A stretch of 64,000 nt of DNA from an uncultured Alphaproteobacteria bacterium (GCA_944391505.1 CALXTV010000003.1:39481-103480), one strand, 5' to 3'; shown: positions 10,260 to 19,493, counted from the first letter of the stretch. Translations and numbers: made by a program. Notes: a model not told the origin generated them from the letters alone.

Positions 10260-10622
10260 TTACAGCACTCCTTTGCTTTGGGTTCCGTCAATAAAGCCCT
10301 GTGACTGGACTTCCTGCATCTCCAAAATAGATTTCATTACATAATCGGCGACCCCGACGGTTCCCGTTTTGGCCATGGCTTTGCCGTATTCGTTAATCAG
10401 CAGCGAACGAAATACTTTTTCGCCGTTTCCGCCGCCGAACATTCCGTCGGTTGAAATTCCCTCAAACATGGTTTCGACCATCCGGCTCAGGAAAAAAGCC
10501 TCAAAATCTTCGGCCGTCTGCCTGATCTCGTCGGTGTTGCCGTTTTGGGCATTGGCCATCAGGCTTTTCTGACGTTCAATGGCCAGTCCACTGTAATCGG
10601 TATTTATTGCCGGGCTCATCAT
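10260..10622 (-). CDS. flgJ: Rod-binding protein FlgJ, rod domain only
   Basis: A 120-residue protein with the rod-binding motif of FlgJ (AEDFEAFFLSRMVETMFEGI; MFGGGNGEKVFRSLLINEYG). The C-terminal muramidase domain of enterobacterial FlgJ is absent, as in alphaproteobacteria and others that use a separate peptidoglycan hydrolase. It caps the growing rod in the periplasm. The ATG follows the flgI stop by one base, and GAGG lies nine bases upstream. Second gene of the flgI operon. Confidence 0.88.
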   Translation of the reverse strand: MMSPAINTDYSGLAIERQKSLMANAQNGNTDEIRQTAEDFEAFFLSRMVETMFEGISTDGMFGGGNGEKVFRSLLINEYGKAMAKTGTVGVADYVMKSILEMQEVQSQGFIDGTQSKGVL

Positions 10623-10623
10623 C

Positions 10624-11748
10624 TTAAATTACCTCAATGTCTGCCTGCAGGGCGCCGCTTGCCTTAATCGCCTGTAAAATGCTGATTAAGTCGCGCGGGC
10701 TGACCCCGAGGGCGTTCAGGCCGTCGACCAGTTCCTGCAGGTTAACGCCGGTATCCAGAACGCTGAGTTTGGTCTCAACACTTTCGTTTATGTCTATTGC
10801 CGATGTAACGTTGGTCACGGTCATGCCGTCAGAAAAAGGCAGCGGCTGCGATACAATCGGCATATCCGTAATCTTGATGGTCAGGTTCCCTTGGGCAATG
10901 GCCAGACGGTTTATTTTAACGTCTTTACCGATAACCACGATGCCGGAACTTTCATCAATGACAACTTTGGCCGTTTGGTCCGGTTGTACCTGAAGCTGCT
11001 CGATTTTAGTCATCAGGTCGACGATTTTGTCTTTATACTGAGTCGGCACGTCAAGTTGAATGGTTGCCGGGTCGGTCGCTTTGGCTGTTTGTTCACCCAG
11101 AAAAGCGTTGATGGCATCTGAAACGCGCCGTGCCGTCGTAAAATCCGGATTCCTCAGGGCAATGCGGATTGTATCCAGACTTTCCAGCGAAAACGGAATT
11201 TCGTTTTCAATGATTGCGCCGTTGGCAATTCGCCCCGATGTCGGAACACCTTTGGTAATTGAAGCATTGGCGCCTCTGGCCGAAACACCACCGACGGCAA
11301 CCTGTCCCTGCGCCACGGCATAGACTTCGCCGTTGGCGCCGACCAGCGGCGTGGCAATCAGCGTGCCGCCCTGCAGGTTTTTGGCATCGCCGAGCGCCGA
11401 GACCATAACGTCAATTCGGCTTCCCTGTCTGGCAAAAGCAGGCAGATTTGCCGTAACCATAACGGCGGCGATGTTTTTTGACTTAAGCTGACCGTCGCGG
11501 GAGTTGATTCCGACGCTGTCCAAAAGCGAAACCAGACTTTCTTTGGCAAAGTTGATAGATTTAATGTTATCACCGGTGCCGTTTAAGCCGACAACCATGC
11601 CGTAACCGACCAACTGGTTGTCTCTGACACCTTCAAAATCGGCAATATCTTTTATGCGCGATGCCGAAAATGCCGGCATGCTTATCAGCAGGCTGACCAG
11701 CATGACCAGTGTAAAAGTGGCTGTTTTCCTAAACTTCTTTGCATTCAT
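10624..11748 (-). CDS. flgI: Flagellar P-ring protein
   Basis: Periplasmic subunit of the P-ring bushing around the rod. The 374-residue form starting at 11748 begins with a Sec signal peptide (basic KKFRK, hydrophobic core, cleavage near AFSA), followed by the FlgI signature SRIKDIADFEGVRDNQLVGY and GMVVGLNGTGD. The ATG at 11748 has GGAG ten bases upstream and is preferred over an in-frame GTG at 11772, which lacks an RBS. First gene of the operon, 34 bases downstream of the predicted sigma-54 start. flgH (L-ring) and flgA are not in the window. Confidence 0.94.
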   Translation of the reverse strand: MNAKKFRKTATFTLVMLVSLLISMPAFSASRIKDIADFEGVRDNQLVGYGMVVGLNGTGDNIKSINFAKESLVSLLDSVGINSRDGQLKSKNIAAVMVTANLPAFARQGSRIDVMVSALGDAKNLQGGTLIATPLVGANGEVYAVAQGQVAVGGVSARGANASITKGVPTSGRIANGAIIENEIPFSLESLDTIRIALRNPDFTTARRVSDAINAFLGEQTAKATDPATIQLDVPTQYKDKIVDLMTKIEQLQVQPDQTAKVVIDESSGIVVIGKDVKINRLAIAQGNLTIKITDMPIVSQPLPFSDGMTVTNVTSAIDINESVETKLSVLDTGVNLQELVDGLNALGVSPRDLISILQAIKASGALQADIEVI

Positions 11749-11792
11749 AACGCAAAAACTCCGCAAAATCACATTAAACTTATACAGTGATA

Positions 11793-11809
11793 TGCAAAAT
11801 GCGTGCCAA
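11793..11809 (-). promoter_or_regulatory. Sigma-54 (RpoN) promoter of the flgI operon
   Basis: Minus-strand TTGGCACG-N4-TTGCA matches the -24/-12 consensus exactly, with GG-N10-GC spacing (GG at 11807-11806, GC at 11795-11794). Transcription should start near 11782, about 34 bases before the flgI ATG. Flagellar late or middle genes driven by RpoN are well known in alpha- and gammaproteobacteria. Confidence 0.88.
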
Positions 11810-11912
11810 TTTGTTGTGATGGCATTTTTTTGTGCTTAAATTAAATATAAACTTGTTGTTAAACTTCAAAAAACTATACTTAAAGAGAAACGTATGAAAG
11901 TGCTAAACGCTT

Positions 11913-12089
11913 ATGCTAAAAACAGTATGGCTGCTGATTGAACATTTTAAGCTCGGGCTTATTGGATTCGTCATTGTCGTGGCTATTTTATTTACGATTT
12001 ATTCGAACCGTATTTATATGCCGCAGAATGTCGATTCTCCAATAGAAACGGTTTGCCTGGAGAATGGTTTGGACGCGGTTTCGTGCTGA
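11913..12089 (+). CDS. Possible small single-span membrane protein (58 aa)
   Basis: An open frame of 58 residues (MLKTVWLLIEHFKLGLIGF...) with one convincing transmembrane stretch of about 17 residues (LIGFVIVVAILFTI) followed by a polar tail. It fills the gap between the divergent flgI promoter and the MFS gene and ends 18 bases before that gene's ATG. No strong RBS is visible, so this is tentative. Confidence 0.35.
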   Translation: MLKTVWLLIEHFKLGLIGFVIVVAILFTIYSNRIYMPQNVDSPIETVCLENGLDAVSC

Positions 12090-12107
12090 TTTATGAGGAG
12101 AAAAGCG

Positions 12108-13280
12108 ATGCCGGCATACCAAGAACCGATTTGGACGAGGAATTTTATTGCTGCCGCTTTTGTGAATCTGTTTATTTTCCTCAGTTTTCAGATGATTTTC
12201 CCGACCCTGCCGCTTTATGTAAAAAGTCTAGGCGGTTCAGATGCCGTTATCGGCCTGGTTATGGGAATTTTTACGGTGGCAACTCTGGTTTCCCGCCCGA
12301 CGGCCGGCATTTTGCTTGACCGCATCGGCAAGAAAAAGGTGTTGCTCTGCGGTCTGGCTGTTTTTACCGTCATGGTTTGCCTTTATGGTCTGGTCAACAG
12401 TATTGCCCTGATTATTCTGGTTCGGCTCGGGCACGGCCTCGGTTGGGGGCTGGCGGGAACGTCGACGGCAACCATTGCCGCCGAAATCATACCGAAATCG
12501 CGTTTTGCCGAGGGCATGGGCTGGTTTAGTCTGGCCAACGGCTTGTCAATGGCTTTTGCGCCGGCACTGGGAATTTATCTTGGCGGTCTCTGCGGTTTGC
12601 GCAATGTGTTTTTTATTGCCGCGGCCATTGCTTTTGTCAGCTTCTGCGTCGGCCTTTTTATCAAATGCCGCCATCGGAAGGGCGCGCAACTTTCCAAACG
12701 TCTGAAAATCGAAATTTATGAAAAGTCGGTAATTCCGGCCGCCGTCCTCATGTTCTGCCTGTCTTTTTCTTTTGGGTCGATTATCAGCTTTTTGCCTTTG
12801 TATGCTTATTCTCAGGGCATTGAAAAAATAGGCGTTTTCTTTTCCGTATATGCGGCGGTTATTTTGATAACGCGTCCCGCAGTCGGCAAAATCGTCGACC
12901 GGTTTGGTTTTGATGTGACCATCATTCCGGGTTTTTTGCTGGTACTGGCGGCAACGCTGATATTGTCGGAAGCATCGGTGTTGAAAGAGTTTTTGCTGGT
13001 TGCGGTTGTTTACGGCATTGGTTTCGGAGCTCTGCAAACCACCATTCAGACAATGGCTGTGCGCGATGTGCCGCATTATCGTCTCGGAGCCGCTAATGCC
13101 ACGCTCTTTACCGGCCTGGATTTGGGAACGGGGATTGGTGTTGTTGTCCTCGGCATTGTCGCCGAACATCTGGGATACCGGAATATGTATTTGTTTACCT
13201 TGATTCCGATAGTTTTTTCCATACTGTTTTATCTTTTTTACGCTCGTCGGCATCACCGTCCTTTGCCAAGATTGGTCTGA
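12108..13280 (+). CDS. MFS transporter
   Basis: A 12-span major facilitator of 390 residues. The loop between helices 2 and 3 reads GILLDRIGKKKV, the MFS motif A (D-R-x-G-K/R). Helix 4 has RLGHGLGWGLAGTSTATIAA. The ATG at 12108 is chosen because GAGGAG lies eight bases upstream; an ATG at 12093 would overlap that RBS. The substrate cannot be read from sequence. The overall type resembles small-molecule or drug exporters. The next gene, an ABC-F ATPase, is co-directional after 80 bp. Confidence 0.85.
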   Translation: MPAYQEPIWTRNFIAAAFVNLFIFLSFQMIFPTLPLYVKSLGGSDAVIGLVMGIFTVATLVSRPTAGILLDRIGKKKVLLCGLAVFTVMVCLYGLVNSIALIILVRLGHGLGWGLAGTSTATIAAEIIPKSRFAEGMGWFSLANGLSMAFAPALGIYLGGLCGLRNVFFIAAAIAFVSFCVGLFIKCRHRKGAQLSKRLKIEIYEKSVIPAAVLMFCLSFSFGSIISFLPLYAYSQGIEKIGVFFSVYAAVILITRPAVGKIVDRFGFDVTIIPGFLLVLAATLILSEASVLKEFLLVAVVYGIGFGALQTTIQTMAVRDVPHYRLGAANATLFTGLDLGTGIGVVVLGIVAEHLGYRNMYLFTLIPIVFSILFYLFYARRHHRPLPRLV

Positions 13281-13360
13281 CGTGCCGCCGCTGATTTTTT
13301 TGAGAAGCGGGCACTTTAAGGTTGCGTTGCCGAAATCTCTGTGCTATCAGTCTCTGCATA

Positions 13361-15199
13361 ATGATAGATTTGAATGACATAACCGTGCGTATCGGTTCCA
13401 AAGTCCTTTTGGAACACGCGTCGGCGCATATTTCCGACGGACAGAAAGTCGGCCTGGTCGGTGCCAACGGCTGCGGCAAATCGACACTGTTCCGCGTGCT
13501 GAAAGGCGAGCTGGAAACCGAAACCGGGTCGGTCTTTTTTCCGCATAACTACCGGGTGGTTTTTGTTGAGCAGGAGATGCAGGACATTGACGTGCCGATT
13601 TTGGACTTTCTGCTTTCAACCGACCGTGAACGCGCCTCTCTTTTGCAAAGGCTTGAAACGGCGTCTGCCGATGAACTCGGTGAAATTCATGAGCGTTTGA
13701 AAATGATTGAAGCGTCGTCGGCGCCGGCGCGGGCGGCCGAAATTTTACACGGCCTCGGTTTCAAAAACGAAGATTTTCCGCGCCCGATAAAAGAGTTTTC
13801 CGGAGGCTGGCGTATGCGGCTGGCTTTGGCGGCGGCATTGTTTCAGCCTTCTGACGTACTGCTGCTGGACGAGCCGACCAACCATCTGGATTTGGAAGCC
13901 GGAATGTGGCTGGAAGACCATTTGCAAAAATACCGCGGTACGTTGGTTATCATCAGCCATGACCGCAATATTCTCAATACGCTTTGCAATTATATTGTTC
14001 ATTTTGACAATCGAAAATTGGTAACTTATTCCGGCAATTACGACACTTTCCAAAACACCCGCGCCATGAGAAAGGAACAACTGCAGAAGCAGGCGGAAAA
14101 GCAGGAACAGAAACGCCGTCATCTGCAGTCTTTTGTCGATCGTTTTCGTTATAAAGCCACCAAGGCCAAGCAGGCGCAAAGCCGGCTTAAGATGTTGGAA
14201 AAAATGCAGACTGTCGCCCTGATGGAAGATGCCGCTTCCGTGCAGTTCAGTTTTCCCGAGGTTGATGATCTGCCGCCGCCGCTTTTGACCATTGAAGACG
14301 GCATGGTCGGCTACGACGGCCGGCCGGTACTGAGAAAACTCAATTTTCAGGTCGTTGACAATGACCGTATCGCACTGCTCGGCGCCAACGGCAACGGTAA
14401 GTCGACACTGGCCAAGCTGATTGCCGGACGTCTGCCGTTGATGGAAGGCCGCGATATTCGTTCCGGCAAGCTCAAGGTCGGTTATTTTGCCCAGCATCAG
14501 GCTGAAGAACTTCCTTTGGAAGAAACCGCCTGTGCTTTCATATCCCGTCTCCGGCCGGATTTGCCCGAGCCGAAAGTCCGTGCGCATCTGGCTCGTTTCG
14601 GTCTGGGACAGGAAAAGGCTCTGACCCGGATTGCGCTTCTTTCCGGCGGCGAAAAAGCCCGTTTGCTTTTTGCCGCAATGACTTATAACGCGCCGCAACT
14701 CCTTATTTTGGACGAGCCGACCAATCATCTGGACATTGACGGCCGCGAAGCGCTGATAAATGCATTGAACGAATACAACGGCTCAGTAATTCTTATTACG
14801 CATGACATTCATCTGATTGAGCTGATTGCCGATAATCTGTGGCTGGTCAAAGACGGTTTGTGCAAGCCCTATGACGGAGATTTGAACGATTATAAAAATC
14901 TGCTCCTCGGCAAAAACGAACCGGCGCCCAAAGAGCAAAAAGTTAAACTGAAATCTGAAGCGCCAAAGATAAATATCCGCGAAGAGAAGAAAAATATTAA
15001 CGCACGCTTGCGCCGTGTCGAACGGGAAATGGAAAAACTCAATGCGGACAAAGCGACGATTGAAGCTTCTTTCCAATCGCCGTTGACCTCGGAGGAAATT
15101 ATCCAGAGTCAGAAAGAATTGGCCTGGATTTCCGCAACCTTGGACGAGTATGAAGAAGAATGGCTTGAACTTTCCGGAAAGTTAGAAAAATTGGGCTGA
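13361..15199 (+). CDS. ABC-F family ATPase (Uup/YheS type ribosome-associated)
   Basis: Soluble protein of 612 residues with two ABC domains and no membrane segments. Domain 1 has Walker A GANGCGKST (about residues 34-42), signature FSGGWRMRLA and Walker B LLLDEPTNHLDLE. Domain 2 has GANGNGKST, LSGGEKARLL and LILDEPTNHLDID. The linker is the charged P-site interaction helix pair of ABC-F factors, and the C-terminal 90 residues form a charged coiled coil. ABC-F proteins act on the ribosome E site. The start at 13361 is taken because the fold begins at once with MIDLNDITVRIG; an upstream ATG at 13322 would add an unlikely Cys-rich leader. Confidence 0.9.
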   Translation: MIDLNDITVRIGSKVLLEHASAHISDGQKVGLVGANGCGKSTLFRVLKGELETETGSVFFPHNYRVVFVEQEMQDIDVPILDFLLSTDRERASLLQRLETASADELGEIHERLKMIEASSAPARAAEILHGLGFKNEDFPRPIKEFSGGWRMRLALAAALFQPSDVLLLDEPTNHLDLEAGMWLEDHLQKYRGTLVIISHDRNILNTLCNYIVHFDNRKLVTYSGNYDTFQNTRAMRKEQLQKQAEKQEQKRRHLQSFVDRFRYKATKAKQAQSRLKMLEKMQTVALMEDAASVQFSFPEVDDLPPPLLTIEDGMVGYDGRPVLRKLNFQVVDNDRIALLGANGNGKSTLAKLIAGRLPLMEGRDIRSGKLKVGYFAQHQAEELPLEETACAFISRLRPDLPEPKVRAHLARFGLGQEKALTRIALLSGGEKARLLFAAMTYNAPQLLILDEPTNHLDIDGREALINALNEYNGSVILITHDIHLIELIADNLWLVKDGLCKPYDGDLNDYKNLLLGKNEPAPKEQKVKLKSEAPKINIREEKKNINARLRRVEREMEKLNADKATIEASFQSPLTSEEIIQSQKELAWISATLDEYEEEWLELSGKLEKLG

Positions 15200-15277
15200 A
15201 CAAATTGCGCGTGCTGATTGTAAAATTTATAGTTTAGCTCTAAAATTTTTTGTCTGGAGCAAATGAAAGGAAAGAAA

Positions 15278-15922
15278 ATGAAGAAAACGGTTGTTTTATG
15301 TCTGGTCTGGCTGCTTGCCGCCTGCAATCGAGCTTATGAGTTTCCGTCGGATATAACCGACAACGCAATTGCAGAAAACGACCAGGTGATCTACTCCCTT
15401 TCGACAGAGAGTTGGAGCCGCAGCAAAACGAATAATGACGAAATTGTTTTTACCAAACATATTTCCGTTGGATCCGGCAGCTATTCCGAATATCTTTCCG
15501 ATACCCAAAATCTGCATCTTGCCTCAACTTACGAGTTTCTGCGTGACGGCCGTCTCATCGGTTACAGCGACCATGAACTGAAGTTTTATGAAGTTGTCCG
15601 CCGGGACGGAAAATTTAAACAGGTTGAATTGTCGCCGGCCGAGGTTGGAGATCTTTTCCCCGGGTTGGATATCGTGCGGCTCTCTGAAGCTGACGGCAAA
15701 ACGTTAACCGTCAACCGCCTGCCTTTCGGCAAAAAAACTTTCTTGCTTTTAAATGATACGCCCGTTTCATATTATCATTATTCTTTTGAAAAACTCAGCG
15801 GCAATAAGCCGTTTAAGTCGGTGTTGACCGTTGACAAAGCGGGTGATGTCTTTTTCTCCCATTTTGGCGCCGACGATGCAATCAATCCGAAATTAACCGT
15901 CAGGGTAATAAACGGAATTTAA
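15278..15922 (+). CDS. Lipoprotein of unknown function
   Basis: A 214-residue protein with a lipoprotein signal: basic KK, hydrophobic VVLCLVWLL, lipobox LLAAC, lipidated Cys about residue 16. The mature part has no recognised domain. It is polar and rich in beta-type residues, including a Tyr-rich YYHYSFEKLSG segment. The ATG at 15278 has AAGGAAAG upstream and is preferred over the ATG at 15263. It ends three bases before ybaK, so the two are probably co-transcribed, without an obvious functional link. Confidence 0.75.
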   Translation: MKKTVVLCLVWLLAACNRAYEFPSDITDNAIAENDQVIYSLSTESWSRSKTNNDEIVFTKHISVGSGSYSEYLSDTQNLHLASTYEFLRDGRLIGYSDHELKFYEVVRRDGKFKQVELSPAEVGDLFPGLDIVRLSEADGKTLTVNRLPFGKKTFLLLNDTPVSYYHYSFEKLSGNKPFKSVLTVDKAGDVFFSHFGADDAINPKLTVRVINGI

Positions 15923-15925
15923 GCC

Positions 15926-16399
15926 ATGAGTGAAGTCAAAACCAACGTCATGCGGATTTTGGATAAGCAGAAAGTTGCCTATAAACACTATTGCTATGAA
16001 GGAACGGGTGCAGTCAGCGGGGCAGAGGTTGCCGCCGCTCTCGGAGAAGATCCGAACCGGGTGTTCAAAACACTGGTTACTGTAGGGCGTTCGCGGCAGT
16101 ACTATGTTTTTATGATTCCTGTCGAAGCGGAACTGAACCTGAAAAAAGCCGCGGCGTCTGTCGGCGAAAAAGATGTTGAAATGCTTAAGCAAAAAGAACT
16201 GCTGCCGCTGACCGGCTATGTTCACGGCGGTTGTTCGCCGATAGGCATGAAAAAACGCTTTCCGACTGTGGTACATAAAACGGCTGAAAACTATGAGACA
16301 ATCATCTACAGCGCCGGCAAGGTCGGTTATCAGGTAGAAACGTCGTTAAGCGGTCTGCAAAAAATTGTCGGCTGCACAACCGCAGACCTGATTTTGTAA
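15926..16399 (+). CDS. ybaK: Cys-tRNA(Pro)/Cys-tRNA(Cys) deacylase YbaK/EbsC
   Basis: A 157-residue protein of the YbaK/ProX editing family, which hydrolyses mischarged Cys-tRNA(Pro) in trans. Family features seen are the N-terminal helix with YKHYCYEGTG, DPNRVFKTLV (catalytic Lys region), AELNLKKAA and LLPLTGYVHGGCSPIGMKK, the conserved GGxSPxG-type loop, here with Cys before Ser. The length is typical. It runs convergent with the secreted protein at 16406, seven bases away. Confidence 0.9.
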   Translation: MSEVKTNVMRILDKQKVAYKHYCYEGTGAVSGAEVAAALGEDPNRVFKTLVTVGRSRQYYVFMIPVEAELNLKKAAASVGEKDVEMLKQKELLPLTGYVHGGCSPIGMKKRFPTVVHKTAENYETIIYSAGKVGYQVETSLSGLQKIVGCTTADLIL

Positions 16400-16405
16400 A
16401 CCGAA

Positions 16406-17236
16406 CTACCGTTCCAAACCCAGCAGGGACATTTTTGAAGCAGGTGGATTTTTTTGTTTCAGTTTTCCGGTGGCATCGGTGAATAAACCATGCCTTTCCA
16501 TAACAAGCGGATGTTTTTTCATAAATTGTTTCTCGGGCAGACCGAGACTTTCGCCGGATTTGATCCTTTTCTGAAGATCTTCATAAACGGCATTTTGCAT
16601 AACCAGTCGTTTGATAGCTTCGGTTTCCATGGTTTTTGCAATGGTATAGTTAGAACTTTTACTGGGGCCGCAATGATAATAGCCATCTGCCTTTTTTGTG
16701 ATTACCGGAAGCAGACTATTGGCATTAATCGATATATTACCCTCAAAAAACAAACCGTCGTCACGAAATTCGTAAGTCAAAGATGAATATTGATTTTTCG
16801 CATATCGAACATCACTCTTTTTCAGAGCTTCGTTCATAAATTTCTGTTGCAGGCTTTCTGCCGTCTGAGGATTTATTTTTTTATCATTGACGGCGATGCT
16901 CAGCATCCATTTAAAATTGTTTTCCGTAATGCCCTGAGGAGATTTTAGTAAAACGTTAAGCCGTTTGTTTAAATAAATTTTCTGCGACTTATCTGCTCCA
17001 GCGTTTTCGGCCGCTTTTAAAAAGTCTTCAACATTGATATTAAGTGGTTTGTCCTGATAAAAAACGGGAACGTCAAAACTCTTGTGTGAATTTGTGTCGT
17101 ACACGGCTTCCTGAGGATCTCGGTCATCAGTAGAAACGCGAGCTGCCGCCGCATGAGAGCTTCCGGCCAACCCCGCGGTCAGAATAACGCTGGTCAGCGC
17201 AGTTTTTTTTAATTTATTTTTTGCCTTTTCAAACAT
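16406..17236 (-). CDS. Secreted protein of unknown function
   Basis: 276 residues beginning with a clear Sec signal (basic FEKAKNKLKK, hydrophobic TSVILTAGLAGSSHAAAA, Ala-x-Ala site). The mature part is Lys- and Asn-rich, with helical segments and a middle domain containing FRDDGLFFEGNISIN. Two Cys are absent from the fold core; one CG pair occurs near YYHCGPSKS. I recognise no family. The gene stands alone between convergent ybaK and co-directional DUF4186. Confidence 0.7.
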   Translation of the reverse strand: MFEKAKNKLKKTALTSVILTAGLAGSSHAAAARVSTDDRDPQEAVYDTNSHKSFDVPVFYQDKPLNINVEDFLKAAENAGADKSQKIYLNKRLNVLLKSPQGITENNFKWMLSIAVNDKKINPQTAESLQQKFMNEALKKSDVRYAKNQYSSLTYEFRDDGLFFEGNISINANSLLPVITKKADGYYHCGPSKSSNYTIAKTMETEAIKRLVMQNAVYEDLQKRIKSGESLGLPEKQFMKKHPLVMERHGLFTDATGKLKQKNPPASKMSLLGLER

Positions 17237-17323
17237 AACCTGCTCCTTTTCGAAAACACATTAAAAATAACATAAAAGCTGTTATTTGTCAATAATTTGT
17301 CCATGAATGTCATGTGTCTGATT

Positions 17324-17674
17324 TCAGACGGTCATTTGCTTTTCAATCCAGCGCATAATCAAATCAACGGCATATTTTTGTTGTTCGTTCGTCAATTTTC
17401 GGCCGGCCGGAATACCGTGCCATTTTTCGAAACAACCCCGGCAGCAGGTTGCGGTGGCGTGCTGAGCGATAAAAACCGGATGATTTTTCATCGGTGTCTG
17501 ATGCCCGTCGTTTTCAATGACGGCGGGAGCCAGCCGTGTGGCGATAAAATCTTCGGCATGCCGGCGGATGGTATCCATGCCTTTTTGCATGACGTAATCG
17601 CGATATTTTTTGCCGAGTTTAAAAGAGCTGCGAAATTTTGAACGCTCCAGTTTATCCAGAATGTCGTCTGTCAT
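17324..17674 (-). CDS. DUF4186 family protein
   Basis: A 116-residue protein matching the small DUF4186 family: FRSSFKLGKKYRDYVMQKG, DFIATRLAPA, PVFIAQHATATCCRGCFEKW and the tail AVDLIMRWIEKQM. The conserved HxTxTCCRxCLxKWH-like block suggests metal binding through Cys and His; this is inference. Its function is not known. RBS AAGGAAA lies 8-9 bases before the ATG. Confidence 0.75.
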   Translation of the reverse strand: MTDDILDKLERSKFRSSFKLGKKYRDYVMQKGMDTIRRHAEDFIATRLAPAVIENDGHQTPMKNHPVFIAQHATATCCRGCFEKWHGIPAGRKLTNEQQKYAVDLIMRWIEKQMTV

Positions 17675-17738
17675 TGTATGTTTCCTTTGTTTTTTAATCC
17701 TAACGATAAAAAAATTTTTTTCAAGACAGAGAAAATAC

Positions 17739-17769
17739 TTGACCTCGAGTAATCTCTAAATGATACGCT
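17739..17769 (+). promoter_or_regulatory. MerR-type elongated promoter (site 1)
   Basis: TTGACC, a 19-bp spacer, then TACGCT. The spacer carries GAG-N4-CTC (core CTCGAGTAATCTCTAA), aligning base for base with the sites at 28874 and 38911. Spacers of 19-20 bp with a central dyad are the hallmark of MerR-family targets. It precedes the metallophosphoesterase at 17815. Confidence 0.65.
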
Positions 17770-17814
17770 CATAAAGACTTAAGATTCGTACAAGTTGTTG
17801 AAAGGAAATTTCCG

Positions 17815-18939
17815 ATGATTAGCTGCGCCGTAACAACCTCTTTGCTTGGCTGCATGGTCACGCTTTACCTGTATTTTCGTTATACGATGTGCCTGGATAT
17901 CGGGCTTCTGCCGCGAATATTTCTGCTTATGCCGTTTCTGGCAGCCGGCTGCATACCACTGCTGGTTTCATATAGGCTGGAAAACCTTTTGGGTTCTTTC
18001 TATACCCTGTATCGTCACAGCCTTTACTTCATCTTCATCGGCTGCATTATCCTGTTTACGGTGACGCTGATTTCCGATGCTCTGTTCCTGCTGTTCAGTT
18101 TGTTTCCCTCAGCAGCAAAGTTCGAATTTTGCTGCCGGTGGCTGAACTGGACAAATCTGGCCTTGGCGCTGTTGTGTACAATCTGGGCCTTGTATTCAGG
18201 TTTTAAGATTCCGGAAGTCAGAGAAATAAACATTACGGACAATAAACTGAAACATGAATATACGATTGCCGTTTTGAGCGATCTGCACATTCATCGGGTC
18301 GTTTCGCCAAAGCGGATTGAGAAAATCGTCGAACAAACCAATGCCCGGAAGCCGGATGTCGTTCTGCTGGCCGGCGATGTGATTGATGATGATACCGGCC
18401 GGATAACAGAGGCCGTGGAAAAGCTTAAAGGTTTAAAAGCCGAAAAAGGCGTTTATTTTGTTACCGGCAACCACGAATTTTATACCGGTTATGCCCGGGC
18501 GGTTCGCGAGCTTAAAAATCTCGGCTTTTTCTTTTTGGAAAACGCCGGTGCGCCTCTTGGCGAGGACTTGTATCTGGCAGGTGTCCCCGATACTTTTTCG
18601 GGCGCCGCCTACGGTAAAATGCCGGATCTGAAAGCGGCCTTCGCCGGAGCCGGAAAAGAGGCTTTCAGGCTGCTTGTTTCCCATACGCCGGCCGTTTTTC
18701 CCGGAAAAGATTTTGATTTGGAAGTTTCCGGACATACGCACGGCGGCCAGATTTTTCCGTTTCATATTCTGACCAAGCTGCATAATAAATATTTAAGCGG
18801 TTTGTACGAGATGGAGAACGGCGCCCGCATATACGTTTCCGACGGAGCGGGGCAATGGGGACCGCAAATGCGTTTTCTGGCGCCGTCGGAAATAACGATT
18901 CTCAAAATAGGTCCGTCAATTAAAAAAGCAAAGGAGTAA
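17815..18939 (+). CDS. Membrane-anchored metallophosphoesterase (YkuE-like)
   Basis: 374 residues. About four membrane helices (residues 1-130) precede a calcineurin-like phosphoesterase domain. Its metal-binding blocks are LSDLHIHR, LAGDVIDDD, TGNHEFY, a conserved His in SHTPAV, and SGHTHGGQIFPF. This layout matches YkuE/YaeI-type enzymes acting on lipid pyrophosphates such as lipid A precursors or UDP-linked substrates, with the catalytic domain at the membrane face. It heads a two-gene operon with the flavoprotein at 18942 under a MerR-type promoter. A paralogue lies at 39960. Confidence 0.85.
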   Translation: MISCAVTTSLLGCMVTLYLYFRYTMCLDIGLLPRIFLLMPFLAAGCIPLLVSYRLENLLGSFYTLYRHSLYFIFIGCIILFTVTLISDALFLLFSLFPSAAKFEFCCRWLNWTNLALALLCTIWALYSGFKIPEVREINITDNKLKHEYTIAVLSDLHIHRVVSPKRIEKIVEQTNARKPDVVLLAGDVIDDDTGRITEAVEKLKGLKAEKGVYFVTGNHEFYTGYARAVRELKNLGFFFLENAGAPLGEDLYLAGVPDTFSGAAYGKMPDLKAAFAGAGKEAFRLLVSHTPAVFPGKDFDLEVSGHTHGGQIFPFHILTKLHNKYLSGLYEMENGARIYVSDGAGQWGPQMRFLAPSEITILKIGPSIKKAKE

Positions 18940-18941
18940 AT

Positions 18942-19484
18942 ATGACTAAAAAAGTATTGGTTTTGTCGGCGAGTTTTCGCAAGCGCGGAAATTCGGACAT
19001 TCTCTGCGATCAGTTCATTTTGGGTGCGCAGGAAGCGGGAAACGAAGTTGAAAAGATTTATGTGAACGACAAACACATCGGCTACTGCATGGGATGCGGC
19101 GCCTGCAATACGACGCACAAATGCGTGCAAAATGACGATATGGCGGAAATCCTGGATAAAATGGTCAATGCCGATGTTATTGTCATGGCCACGCCGGTTT
19201 ATTTCTATTCAATGAACGGACAGATGAAGACGCTGATTGACCGCACGGTTCCCCGTTATGAAGAAATCCGCAATAAAGATTTTTATTATATTATTGCCGC
19301 GGCGGACGACAACAGGGAAAATATGCGTCGGACGATTGAAGGTTTCCGGGCTTTTGCGGAAGATTGTCTGGAAGGCGCACAGGAAAAAGGTATTGTCTAC
19401 GGTACGGGCGCCTGGCATGCCGGGGAAATAAAATCGAGCCCCGCCATGCAGGAGGCTTATGAAATGGGACGGAGCATCAAATAA
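18942..19484 (+). CDS. Iron-sulfur flavoprotein / NADPH-dependent FMN reductase family
   Basis: 180 residues with a flavodoxin-like fold. The N-terminal LVLSASFRKRGNSDILCDQF holds the phosphate-binding loop. A compact cysteine cluster, CMGCGACNTTHKC, matches the CxxCxxC-x(4-7)-C motif of iron-sulfur flavoproteins (Isf). ATPVYFYSMNGQMKTLIDR is the FMN-reductase signature. It starts two bases after the phosphoesterase stop, so translation is coupled. Likely a cytosolic electron-transfer or quinone/nitro reductase-like protein; the partner is unknown. Confidence 0.85.
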   Translation: MTKKVLVLSASFRKRGNSDILCDQFILGAQEAGNEVEKIYVNDKHIGYCMGCGACNTTHKCVQNDDMAEILDKMVNADVIVMATPVYFYSMNGQMKTLIDRTVPRYEEIRNKDFYYIIAAADDNRENMRRTIEGFRAFAEDCLEGAQEKGIVYGTGAWHAGEIKSSPAMQEAYEMGRSIK

Positions 19485-19493
19485 TCCGTCAGA

